Both the position numbers and the translations under genes were made by a program. The notes beneath the pieces are model-generated. The model worked only from the letters and a program-made list of their open reading frames with translations. It was not told where the DNA came from and ran no database searches. Shown one piece after another: positions 1-6,379 of a stretch of 7,039 nt of DNA. Origin of the DNA: an uncultured bacterium (GTDB lineage: Bacteria > Bacillota > Clostridia > TANB77 > CAG-508); assembly GCA_905215845.1 (NCBI GenBank), contig CAJMRU010000047.1, positions 1 to 7,039 of the forward strand, read 5' to 3'. Numbering within the stretch: position 1 is the first letter of the stretch; each line of letters opens with the position of its first letter.

Positions 1-2
1 GT

Positions 3-8
3 TATAAT
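3..8 (+). promoter_or_regulatory. Possible -10 box (TATAAT) upstream of the first gene; -35 lies outside the window
   Basis: A perfect TATAAT hexamer sits at the left edge, about 120 bases before the first solid gene and about 50 bases before a small leader ORF. The matching -35 box would lie outside the window, so this rests on the -10 alone. TATAAT also occurs by chance in DNA this rich in A and T. Confidence 0.3.
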
Positions 9-56
9 GCTATCAAATAATAATTTATTGTTAAAATAAATTTAGGAGGATATAGT

Positions 57-101
57 TTGAAAGAAAACAAGAATCTTTCGTCAATATTTGTGCTTTTTTA
101 G
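57..101 (+). CDS. Possible 14-codon leader ORF with TTG start
   Basis: A strong ribosome binding site, AGGAGGA at 44-50, lies 6 bases before a TTG codon at 57. The reading frame gives MKENKNLSSIFVLF and stops at TAG 99-101. The binding site is stronger than that of the following gene (AAAGGA near 111, spacing about 12), which argues that ribosomes really initiate here. It could be a leader peptide tuning the next gene, or the first codons of a decayed gene. The peptide has no run of one amino acid typical of classical attenuators. No function is recognised. Confidence 0.3.
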   Translation: MKENKNLSSIFVLF

Positions 102-127
102 TAAAGCAAGAAAGGAAAATAGTTTTT

Positions 128-856
128 ATGAAAAAGAAAAGTTTAATTATTATAATTGTAGCAATAATTCTTTTACTAGTAATAGTATTGTGGGTACAAG
201 GATTTATACCAAAACAAATAGCTAAAATTTATGGAAGTGCTTATATGAAAATTAACTTTCCAAAGATGGGATTAGAATATGTAAATATAGAATGGAGTAA
301 ATATCATGGAGATTATATAATAACATTTAAAGATAAAGAAAATCAAAACTATGGTTGTGTTATAGGACCAAAATATTTTCCAGTTAGCTTAGGTCAAGGA
401 ATTTTTGCTATAAAAGAAAAATATAATTCAAATAACACTGAATCATACATTCCAGACAATAGCTTAAATGTAACAGGTAAAAATGATATAATAGTACCTA
501 AAGAAAATAATAATTTTAATCGCAGTCCTCAAAATGTAACTGTTGAAGTATTGAAAGAAACAATAACAAATAAATCAGTAGAAATACTAATTACAGATAA
601 TAATATAGACCAATATGGTTGGGGAGTTGAGTTTAGAGTTCAAGAAAAAGTTAATGGAGAATGGAAGGAGTTAGAATATGTATCTGACGATTTAGCTTGG
701 ATTGATATAGCTTACGAATTAAATGAAGACAAGCAATTAACACAAAAATTGGACATAGAAAAATATTATGGGAAATTATCAAATGGAATATATAGAATAG
801 TTAAACCAGTTGGTTATGTTGATATATATTCAGATGAATTTGAAATTACTATATAG
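128..856 (+). CDS. Membrane-anchored protein with a probable C-terminal bacterial Ig-like domain
   Basis: The 242-residue product starts with MKKK and a long hydrophobic segment (about residues 6-23, rich in I, L and V), then a polar chain. This suggests an N-terminal membrane anchor or uncleaved signal with the rest outside the cell. Residues about 27-100 are compact and aromatic-rich and resemble the small YfjL/DUF3139-type domain of Firmicutes; this match is tentative. An Asn-rich linker (about 100-135) follows. Residues about 136-240 look like the bacterial Ig-like family seen in Firmicutes surface proteins (Big_14 type): a VTVEVLKETIT opening, a YGWGVEFRVQEKVNGEWKEL core, and the late motif GIYRIVK. 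No catalytic motif is visible, so a binding or envelope-sensing role is only an inference. The ATG start has a modest AAAGGA site about 12 bases upstream. No strong terminator follows the TAG stop. It appears unrelated to the Fe-S genes downstream. Confidence 0.7.
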   Translation: MKKKSLIIIIVAIILLLVIVLWVQGFIPKQIAKIYGSAYMKINFPKMGLEYVNIEWSKYHGDYIITFKDKENQNYGCVIGPKYFPVSLGQGIFAIKEKYNSNNTESYIPDNSLNVTGKNDIIVPKENNNFNRSPQNVTVEVLKETITNKSVEILITDNNIDQYGWGVEFRVQEKVNGEWKELEYVSDDLAWIDIAYELNEDKQLTQKLDIEKYYGKLSNGIYRIVKPVGYVDIYSDEFEITI

Positions 857-1110
857 TGAAAATTTTGCGATTTCATTGACAGAAAGCATAAAAAAATTCC
901 TAATACAAATAATACAAGAACAATAATTATTACAAGTTTTTCAAATTATAACTTAATTAACAGACATGAAGAATATAACCATTGAGAAAAGCAACAACTA
1001 TTGGTTTAAAAGTACATGAATCTAATTTATGAAGCGATGAAGATATGATGATATATATTGAAGTACAAGAAGAAATAAACGAAGTAATAAAATAAACTAC
1101 AATTTATAAC
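857..1110. other. Intergenic region without a convincing gene
   Basis: This AT-rich stretch lies between the Ig-like protein gene and the iscR promoter. It has no long open frame on either strand and no clear hairpin-plus-T-run terminator for the upstream gene. A TTGACA hexamer at 876-881 is followed after 19 bases by TAATAC at 901-906, a weak promoter candidate. ACTATATAGT at 848-857 is a small palindrome over the upstream stop codon. The last third may contain a decayed coding remnant, listed separately. Confidence 0.6.
982..1095 (+). pseudogene. Possible decayed coding remnant
   Basis: One frame reads LRKATTIGLKVHESNL, hits a TGA at 1030-1032, and continues in the same frame as SDEDMMIYIEVQEEINEVIK before TAA at 1093-1095. 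The second half has a coding-like composition (acidic and amphipathic), and the two parts are split by a single stop codon. No binding site or known family was recognised. Open runs this short also occur by chance, so this is only a weak call. Confidence 0.2.
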
Positions 1111-1140
1111 TTGAAAATCCTACTTATTCAGTAGTATAAT
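1111..1140 (+). promoter_or_regulatory. Promoter of the Rrf2/IscR regulator gene
   Basis: The -35 box TTGAAA (1111-1116) and -10 box TATAAT (1135-1140) are separated by 18 bases. They lie just upstream of the AGGAGGA binding site (1148-1154) that serves the ATG at 1161. The predicted transcript would begin close to that binding site, giving a very short leader. Confidence 0.7.
1117..1137. promoter_or_regulatory. Operator-like dyad between -35 and -10 of the iscR promoter
   Basis: ATCCTACT (1117-1124) and AGTAGTAT (1130-1137) form an inverted repeat with a 5-base spacer and one mismatched pair in eight. It fills the promoter spacer and overlaps the -10 box, where a bound repressor would block RNA polymerase. 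The half-site resembles the AATTCCTACT arms in front of the nifS gene, so autoregulation by the Rrf2 protein encoded here is the simplest reading. Confidence 0.5.
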
Positions 1141-1160
1141 ACATCATAGGAGGAGATACT

Positions 1161-1559
1161 ATGAAAATATCAACAAAAGGCAGATATGCGTTAAGAGTAA
1201 TGATAGATTTAGCATTAAATAGCAACAAAAAATATATTTCTATAAAAGATATAGCTAATAGACAAGAAATATCAAATAAATATTTAGAACAAATAATATC
1301 AATGTTAAACAAAGCAGGTTTTTTAGAAGTGGCAAGAGGAAATGCAGGAGGATATAAATTAGCAAAAGAACCGAATGAATATATTATAGGAGATATATTA
1401 AGAGCAACAGAAGGAGAATTAGCACCTATTTATTGTTTAACAGATGCTGGAGAATGTGATAAACAAAAAAATTGTAAAACATATTCATTTTGGAAAGGAC
1501 TAGATTCGGTAATAAATGATTATGTAGATAGTAAAACATTAGCAGATTTAATAAAATAG
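1161..1559 (+). CDS. iscR: Rrf2-family transcriptional regulator, IscR-like (Fe-S or cysteine sensing)
   Basis: The 132-residue protein has the usual Rrf2 length and opening (MKISTKGRYALRVMIDLA). A winged helix-turn-helix follows: ISIKDIANRQEISNKYLEQI (about 27-46) is the recognition region, and the wing is ARGNAGGYKLAK (about 58-69). The sensor loop contains C92, C99 and C105 with C-x6-C-x5-C spacing, close to the C-x5-C-x5-C of E. coli IscR, which binds a [2Fe-2S] cluster. The histidine ligand found shortly after the third cysteine in E. coli IscR is not visible (the sequence there is KTYSFW), so a different fourth ligand, or a cysteine-metabolism role like that of CymR, is possible. It has its own promoter, operator-like dyad and terminator, and stands just ahead of nifS-nifU-mnmA, its likely target. 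Expected role: a cytoplasmic repressor matching sulfur and Fe-S synthesis to need. Start: ATG with AGGAGGA 6 bases upstream. Confidence 0.88.
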   Translation: MKISTKGRYALRVMIDLALNSNKKYISIKDIANRQEISNKYLEQIISMLNKAGFLEVARGNAGGYKLAKEPNEYIIGDILRATEGELAPIYCLTDAGECDKQKNCKTYSFWKGLDSVINDYVDSKTLADLIK

Positions 1560-1590
1560 GAGTTCAAAATTGAACTTCTATTATTTTATA
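1557..1590 (+). terminator. Rho-independent terminator of iscR
   Basis: TAGGAGTTCAA (1557-1567) pairs with TTGAACTTCTA (1570-1580), an 11-pair stem including one G-U pair. The inner A-T pairs must open to form a usable loop. A T-rich tail (TTATTTTATATTT) follows. The stem begins at the TAG stop codon of the regulator. It separates the regulator transcript from the downstream operon, which has its own promoter. Confidence 0.7.
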
Positions 1591-1651
1591 TTTAATTCCT
1601 ATTGACATAGTAGGAATTAAAGTGTATAATTCCTACTATATTAGTATGAAT
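1591..1651. promoter_or_regulatory. Array of four alternating operator half-sites over the nifS promoter
   Basis: Three exact and one degenerate copies of an AATTCCTA(CTA) half-site alternate in direction. They are: plus strand at 1592-1601 (TTAATTCCTA), minus strand at 1608-1620, plus strand at 1627-1639 (TAATTCCTACTAT), and a degenerate minus-strand copy at 1642-1651 (read as ATTCATACTA). The first two form a perfect 11-bp inverted repeat (1591-1601 with 1611-1621) with the TTGACA box in its 9-base centre. The middle two form a perfect 13-bp repeat (1607-1619 with 1627-1639) around a 7-base centre overlapping TATAAT. The last two form a 10-bp repeat with one mismatch around the expected transcription start. 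Repressor binding, probably by the adjacent Rrf2 protein, is an inference from position and from the related dyad on the regulator's own promoter. Confidence 0.7.
1602..1630 (+). promoter_or_regulatory. Near-consensus promoter of the nifS-nifU-mnmA operon
   Basis: Consensus TTGACA (1602-1607), a 17-base spacer, and consensus TATAAT (1625-1630) make an ideal sigma-A type promoter. AAGGAGG at 1652-1658 is placed 6 bases before the ATG at 1665. Such a strong promoter covered by repeated dyads suggests that it is kept down by a repressor and opened on demand. Confidence 0.85.
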
Positions 1652-1664
1652 AAGGAGGAACAAA

Positions 1665-2846
1665 ATGCGAACAGTATATTTAGATAATAGTGCAACAACT
1701 AAAACAGATGAAATTGTTTTAAAGGAGATGATACCATATTTAACAGAAAATTATGGAAATCCATCATCAATATATAAAATAGGTAGAGAAAACAAAAAAG
1801 CAGTAGAAGAAGCAAGAGAAAAAGTTGCTAAAGTTTTAAATTGTGAACCAAGTGAAATTTATTTCACAGCAGGAGGAAGTGAAAGCGATAATACAGCAAT
1901 TAGAGGTATAGCATATAGTTATAAAAATAAAGGAAATCATATAATAACTTCAAAAATAGAACATCCAGCAGTTTTAGAAACTTGTAAACAATTAGAAAAA
2001 GAGGGGTTTGAAGTATCATATATAGGAGTAAATGAAAAAGGAATTTTAAATATAGCGGAATTAAAAAATACAATAAAACCAACAACTACTTTAATTAGTA
2101 TAATGTTTGCTAATAATGAAATAGGAACAATACAACCAATTAAAGAGATAGGAAAAATAGCAAAAGAAAATAACATCTATTTTCACACAGATGCAGTACA
2201 AGCAGTTGGAAGTGTGAAAATAAATGTAAAAGGAATGAATATTGATAGTTTATCAATGTCAGCACATAAATTTTATGGACCAAAAGGAATTGGAGTTCTA
2301 TATGTAAGAAAAGGGATAAAGTTCAATAAATTTATAAATGGTGGACATCAAGAAAGAAATAAAAGAGCAGGAACAGAAAATGTTGCAGGAATTGTGGGAT
2401 TAGGTAAAGCAATAGAAATAGCCTATGAAGATTTAGAAGAGCATAATAAAAAAATAAAAGAATTAAGAGATTACTATGTGAAACAAGTAAAAGAAAAAAT
2501 ACCATATATAAAAATAAATGGAGATATGGAAAAAAGATTACCTGGTAATAGTAATATTTCATTCAGATTTATAGAAGGAGAAGGATTGCTATTAAATTTA
2601 GATTTAAAAGGAATTTGTGCATCAAGTGGTAGCGCTTGCACTTCTGGCTCGCTTGATCCATCACATGTATTGTTAGCAATAGGATTGCCACATGAAATAG
2701 CACATGGTTCATTAAGAATATCAATAGGAAAATATAATACTAAAGAAGAGATAGATTACTTAGTAGAAAATTTGGTAGAAATAGTTAATAGATTAAGAGA
2801 AATGTCTCCATTATGGGAAAAATTTATAGAGGAGGTAAATAGATAA
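1665..2846 (+). CDS. nifS: Cysteine desulfurase, NifS/IscS family (PLP enzyme)
   Basis: This pyridoxal-phosphate enzyme turns L-cysteine into L-alanine and holds the sulfur as a persulfide for transfer to acceptors. At 393 residues it is full length for class V aminotransferase-fold desulfurases. Visible landmarks are the N-terminal YLDNSATT (5-12), H100 in SKIEHPAV stacking on PLP, D176 and Q179 in TDAVQ, the PLP lysine K202 in SAHKFYGPKGIG, and the mobile-loop persulfide cysteine C325 in SSGSACTSGS, followed by HGSLRISIG. The extended C325 loop is that of group I (IscS/NifS) rather than SufS-type enzymes. It is the first gene of the operon and overlaps the next start in TAATG, so translation is coupled. 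Its probable sulfur acceptors are the adjacent NifU and MnmA, matching the known desulfurase-MnmA pairing in Bacillus. Start: ATG with AAGGAGG. iscS would be an equally fair name. Confidence 0.95.
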   Translation: MRTVYLDNSATTKTDEIVLKEMIPYLTENYGNPSSIYKIGRENKKAVEEAREKVAKVLNCEPSEIYFTAGGSESDNTAIRGIAYSYKNKGNHIITSKIEHPAVLETCKQLEKEGFEVSYIGVNEKGILNIAELKNTIKPTTTLISIMFANNEIGTIQPIKEIGKIAKENNIYFHTDAVQAVGSVKINVKGMNIDSLSMSAHKFYGPKGIGVLYVRKGIKFNKFINGGHQERNKRAGTENVAGIVGLGKAIEIAYEDLEEHNKKIKELRDYYVKQVKEKIPYIKINGDMEKRLPGNSNISFRFIEGEGLLLNLDLKGICASSGSACTSGSLDPSHVLLAIGLPHEIAHGSLRISIGKYNTKEEIDYLVENLVEIVNRLREMSPLWEKFIEEVNR

Positions 2847-3286
2847 TGGATTATTCAGAAAAAGTAGTAGAACATTATACAAATCCTAGAAATGTAGGAA
2901 AAATTGAAGATGCTTCAGGAGTTGGAGAGGTTGGAAATCCAATATGTGGAGATATTATGAAAATGTTTATAAAAGTAGAAAATAATGTAATAACAGATGT
3001 TAAATTTAAGACTTTTGGCTGTGGCGCAGCAATAGCAACAAGCAGTATATCTACAGAACTAATTAAAGGAAAGACAATAGAAGAAGCACTAAAATTAAAA
3101 AATATAGATGTGGTAAATGAATTAGGCGGATTACCACCAGTAAAATTACATTGTTCTGTATTAGCGGAAGAAGCTATACACGAGGCTATTGCAGATTATT
3201 ATAAAAAAGAAGGCAAACTATCAGAAGAAGAAATTAAAATAAAATGTAATTTAAAAGAACATCATTGCGAAAGTTGTGGTATATAA
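2846..3286 (+). CDS. nifU: Fe-S cluster assembly scaffold, NifU/IscU N-terminal family
   Basis: The 146-residue cytoplasmic scaffold receives sulfur from the desulfurase, assembles a cluster and hands it to apo-proteins. The three invariant cysteines are C34 in GNPICGD (with D36), C59 in FKTFGCGAAIA, and C103 in KLHCSVLAEEAI (with H102). The LPPVK motif that IscU shows to its Hsp70 partner is present as GLPPVKLHC. The core ends near residue 120. A tail of about 25 residues adds C134, H139, H140, C141 and C144, ending HHCESCGI; similar Cys-rich tails occur on Firmicute NifU-like proteins, and the role here is unproven. Its ATG shares a base with the nifS stop, and GGAGG at 2831-2835 inside nifS serves as binding site. 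No second NifU-type domain is present, so it is a stand-alone scaffold. Confidence 0.93.
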   Translation: MDYSEKVVEHYTNPRNVGKIEDASGVGEVGNPICGDIMKMFIKVENNVITDVKFKTFGCGAAIATSSISTELIKGKTIEEALKLKNIDVVNELGGLPPVKLHCSVLAEEAIHEAIADYYKKEGKLSEEEIKIKCNLKEHHCESCGI

Positions 3287-3287
3287 A

Positions 3288-4346
<1,059 letters not shown>

Positions 4347-4448
4347 AGATAAATAGCAATAGATAGAGGAGAAGTATATTTATATCAAAAGATATGTTGA
4401 AGATAATAAAAAAATAATAATAGCTATTATAGATTCTAGCATTTGGAG
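4347..4448 (+). other. Post-mnmA spacer with a possible coding fragment and a 14-bp palindrome
   Basis: After the mnmA stop, a good binding site (GAGGAG, 4366-4371) is followed by a frame reading IYIKRYVEDNKKIIIAIIDS and then SIWR before TGA at 4450-4452, but there is no ATG, GTG or TTG start. If translated it would have to use ATT at 4378. It may be a gene head damaged by mutation or by insertion of the downstream element, or chance. ATAATAGCTATTAT at 4417-4430 is a perfect palindrome. No family is recognised. Confidence 0.3.
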
Positions 4449-4480
4449 ATGAGATTAGTTAATTCTAATCTTATTTTTTA
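4449..4480 (+). terminator. Rho-independent terminator after the nifS-nifU-mnmA operon
   Basis: ATGAGATTAG (4449-4458) pairs with CTAATCTTAT (4465-4474), with one G-U pair, around a TTAATT loop. A run of T follows at 4474-4479. The position, about 100 bases past mnmA and before the small recombinase-associated gene, fits the end of the operon transcript and separates it from the mobile-element genes. Confidence 0.75.
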
Positions 4481-4527
4481 TAATATTTTTCTAGCCAAGC
4501 TCATAGATTTTAATGAGGTGAAGATAA

Positions 4528-4668
4528 ATGCAAGAAAAAGAAATTACAACAGCGAAGGAGGAAAAGAAGAAAGAACAATATAAAGTTACTAAAACTTTTA
4601 ATAAAGATGGTGAAAGTTTCCAAACAGTAATGGAAAAGCTATTAATTAATAAATTAAACAATCTTTAA
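4528..4668 (+). CDS. Small recombinase-associated protein, TnpW-like (46 aa)
   Basis: An ATG with GAGGTG 7 bases upstream opens a 46-codon frame. The product is a charged N-terminal half (MQEKEITTAKEEKKKEQ) followed by YKVTKTFNKDGESFQ and an amphipathic helix, VMEKLLINKLNNL. Length, the lysine/glutamate-rich head, the YKVT-type strand and the LL-I-KL tail resemble the small TnpW-type proteins often found just upstream of large serine recombinases in clostridial transposons (Tn4451-like); the match is by eye and tentative. Their function is unknown to me; a regulatory or accessory role is inference. It lies 73 bases before the recombinase and reads the same way. No clear terminator separates them, although an inverted repeat does. 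Confidence 0.6.
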   Translation: MQEKEITTAKEEKKKEQYKVTKTFNKDGESFQTVMEKLLINKLNNL

Positions 4669-4672
4669 TTTT

Positions 4673-4717
4673 TTCACAACTTTTAATTTGTGAATATTAA
4701 AATTAGAATTTTATAAG
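4673..4717 (+). promoter_or_regulatory. Inverted repeats over a candidate recombinase promoter
   Basis: TTCACAA (4673-4679) and TTGTGAA (4688-4694) form a perfect 7-bp inverted repeat with an 8-base loop. The right arm contains TTGTGA (4688-4693), a fair -35 box placed 18 bases before TATAAG (4712-4717). Between them, TAAAATT-AG-AATTTTA (4698-4713) is a second perfect 7-bp inverted repeat. No T run follows, so this is not a normal terminator. An operator for the recombinase or small protein, or part of a recombination site, are both possible. Confidence 0.35.
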
Positions 4718-4741
4718 GTAATCACAAGAAGGGAGGAAAAA

Positions 4742-6379
4742 TTGAATGTAGCAGATTACACAAATAAAAAATATATTACAGCTTTATATTTAAGACTTAG
4801 TAAAGATGATGGAGATAAAGAAGAAAGCGAGAGCATAAGTAATCAAAGGAAAATATTAAGGGCATTTGCTAAAGAAAACAAAATTATTGTATATGACGAA
4901 TATATAGATGATGGATATAGTGGAACTAATTTTGATAGACCAGATTTTAAACGAATGATAAAGGATATTGAAAATAAAAAAATAAATATGGTTATAACTA
5001 AAAGTTTATCAAGATTAGGTAGAGATTACATAGAAACGGGAAGGCTTATAGAAAAGTTTTTTCCTGAACACGGTATTAGGTATATTGCAATATTAGATGA
5101 TGTTGATACTCTTTTAGATTCTTCAACAGATTTTGTTGCATTAAAAAACTTAATGAATGATTTTTATGCTAAAGAAACATCAAAAAATATAAAAAAAACT
5201 AAAAATAGAAAAAGAAAAAATGATGGGTTCTATTATATAAGTCAAGCTCCTTTTGGATATAAGAAAATAGATGTTAAAGGAAACATTGAAATTGTAGAAG
5301 AACAAGCAAATCTTATTAGAAGGATTTATAAAGAATTCAAAGAGGGGAAAGGAACATATCAAATAGCTCAAATGTTAAATAAAGAAGGCATTTTAACACC
5401 TGGTTTACAGATGAAATTAGTTGTAGCTGTCAAAAATGAAACAGCTATTACTAAAATATGGGATTGCACACAAGTAAGAAGAATATTACAAAATCCAGTT
5501 TATATAGGAACAGTAGTACAAAATAAAACAAGAAAAATCAGTTATAAAAGTAGAAAAAAGATAAAAACCTCACAAGAGGAATATTTGTATATGAAAAATC
5601 ATCATCAGGCAATTATTGATTTAGAAACATGGGAAATTGTTCAAAAAATTTTTAAAAATAAAGAGAGACAACGAATAAGTCAAAGTGATGAATTATTAAA
5701 ACCATTTTTATATTGTGCACATTGTCATAATCATTTAAGTATTTCTCATAGAAAAAGACATTATAAAAGTGGCGAAAAAATAGATACATATGCTATTTGT
5801 TCAACAGCTATTGCAACTAAAAGCAATAGAATTTGTTTTAGACAGTATAATACATATCATATAGTAGAAGAAAAAGTATTTAATGACATAAGAGAAACTA
5901 TAAAACAATATTTTTTAACTTTTGATGATGATAAAGCCTTTGAAGTATTAATAAAAAATCAAAAAGGAAGAGAAGAACTTGACAATAAAATGGAAAAAGT
6001 TAATGAAGAACTTACAGCAATTAATGAAAAAATACAGATTCTCTATAATGATAGATTGAATAAACTAATAGAAGAAACAGACTTTATTTTATTTTCGAAA
6101 GGTCTGAAAACACAAAGAGAAAAAGTTTTAAAAATCAAACAAGAATTAGAAGAGGAACTAGGTGCATTTGATATGTGCGAAGTAAAAATAAAAATTAAAG
6201 ATGCTATGAAAGAAACATTGAAACAGTTAAGTCAGGGTGCAGAATTTACAAAAGAAATATTAACTCAATTAATAAAAAGAATCGAAATTGATAAGGATAA
6301 AAATATCAACATTCAATATAACTTTTTAGAATTAAATTGCATAGGAGATAATATACCATATGAAGAAACAGGTAGTTAA
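4742..6379 (+). CDS. Large serine recombinase (TnpX-like), complete
   Basis: This 545-residue site-specific recombinase cuts and rejoins DNA through a phosphoserine link and usually drives excision and integration of a transposon or ICE. The resolvase catalytic domain is at about 10-165: R18 and nucleophile S20 in LYLRLSKDDG, then YIDDGYSGTNFDRP (54-67), then R91 and R94 in KSLSRLGRD. The recombinase DNA-binding domain covers about 167-300 (from APFGYKK). The zinc ribbon has C325, C328, C353 and C365, followed by a coiled coil of about 410-475. The tail (about 503-530, ILTQLIKRIEIDKD then INIQYNF) looks like the DUF4368 end of TnpX-type enzymes. The start is a TTG: GGGAGG at 4731-4736 lies 5 bases upstream, and no in-frame ATG precedes S20. 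An out-of-frame ATG-TAG at 4746-4751 lies beside it. Its last 20 bases overlap the next recombinase gene. A probable TnpW-like gene precedes it. Confidence 0.93.
   Translation: MNVADYTNKKYITALYLRLSKDDGDKEESESISNQRKILRAFAKENKIIVYDEYIDDGYSGTNFDRPDFKRMIKDIENKKINMVITKSLSRLGRDYIETGRLIEKFFPEHGIRYIAILDDVDTLLDSSTDFVALKNLMNDFYAKETSKNIKKTKNRKRKNDGFYYISQAPFGYKKIDVKGNIEIVEEQANLIRRIYKEFKEGKGTYQIAQMLNKEGILTPGLQMKLVVAVKNETAITKIWDCTQVRRILQNPVYIGTVVQNKTRKISYKSRKKIKTSQEEYLYMKNHHQAIIDLETWEIVQKIFKNKERQRISQSDELLKPFLYCAHCHNHLSISHRKRHYKSGEKIDTYAICSTAIATKSNRICFRQYNTYHIVEEKVFNDIRETIKQYFLTFDDDKAFEVLIKNQKGREELDNKMEKVNEELTAINEKIQILYNDRLNKLIEETDFILFSKGLKTQREKVLKIKQELEEELGAFDMCEVKIKIKDAMKETLKQLSQGAEFTKEILTQLIKRIEIDKDKNINIQYNFLELNCIGDNIPYEETGS

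Noticed and set aside
848..857. ACTATATAGT palindrome as terminator of the first gene
   Set aside because: The arms are very short and AT-only apart from one pair, and no T run follows.
1124..1312. Minus-strand open frame across the iscR start
   Set aside because: It lies opposite the promoter and helix-turn-helix coding part of the regulator, has no binding site or family signature, and looks like a reverse shadow of AT-rich coding DNA.
1900..2562. Three minus-strand open frames inside nifS
   Set aside because: They are opposite a well-supported desulfurase gene; their Leu/Phe/Tyr-rich products are the usual reverse complement of Lys/Glu/Asn-rich coding sequence.
3276..3287. GTG start adding four residues to MnmA
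   Set aside because: MnmA proteins normally begin right before the strand leading to the SGGVDS loop; the ATG at 3288 gives this and sits one base after the nifU stop. GTG cannot be excluded because neither has a good binding site.
5180..5371. Minus-strand open frame inside the first recombinase
   Set aside because: It is opposite the conserved catalytic-to-recombinase domain junction and its Phe/Ile/Ser-rich product has no independent support.
6360..6379. Frameshifted single recombinase spanning both genes
   Set aside because: The first protein is full length with its own C-terminal domain, and the second has its own binding site, start codon and complete catalytic domain, so they are two genes with a short overlap.
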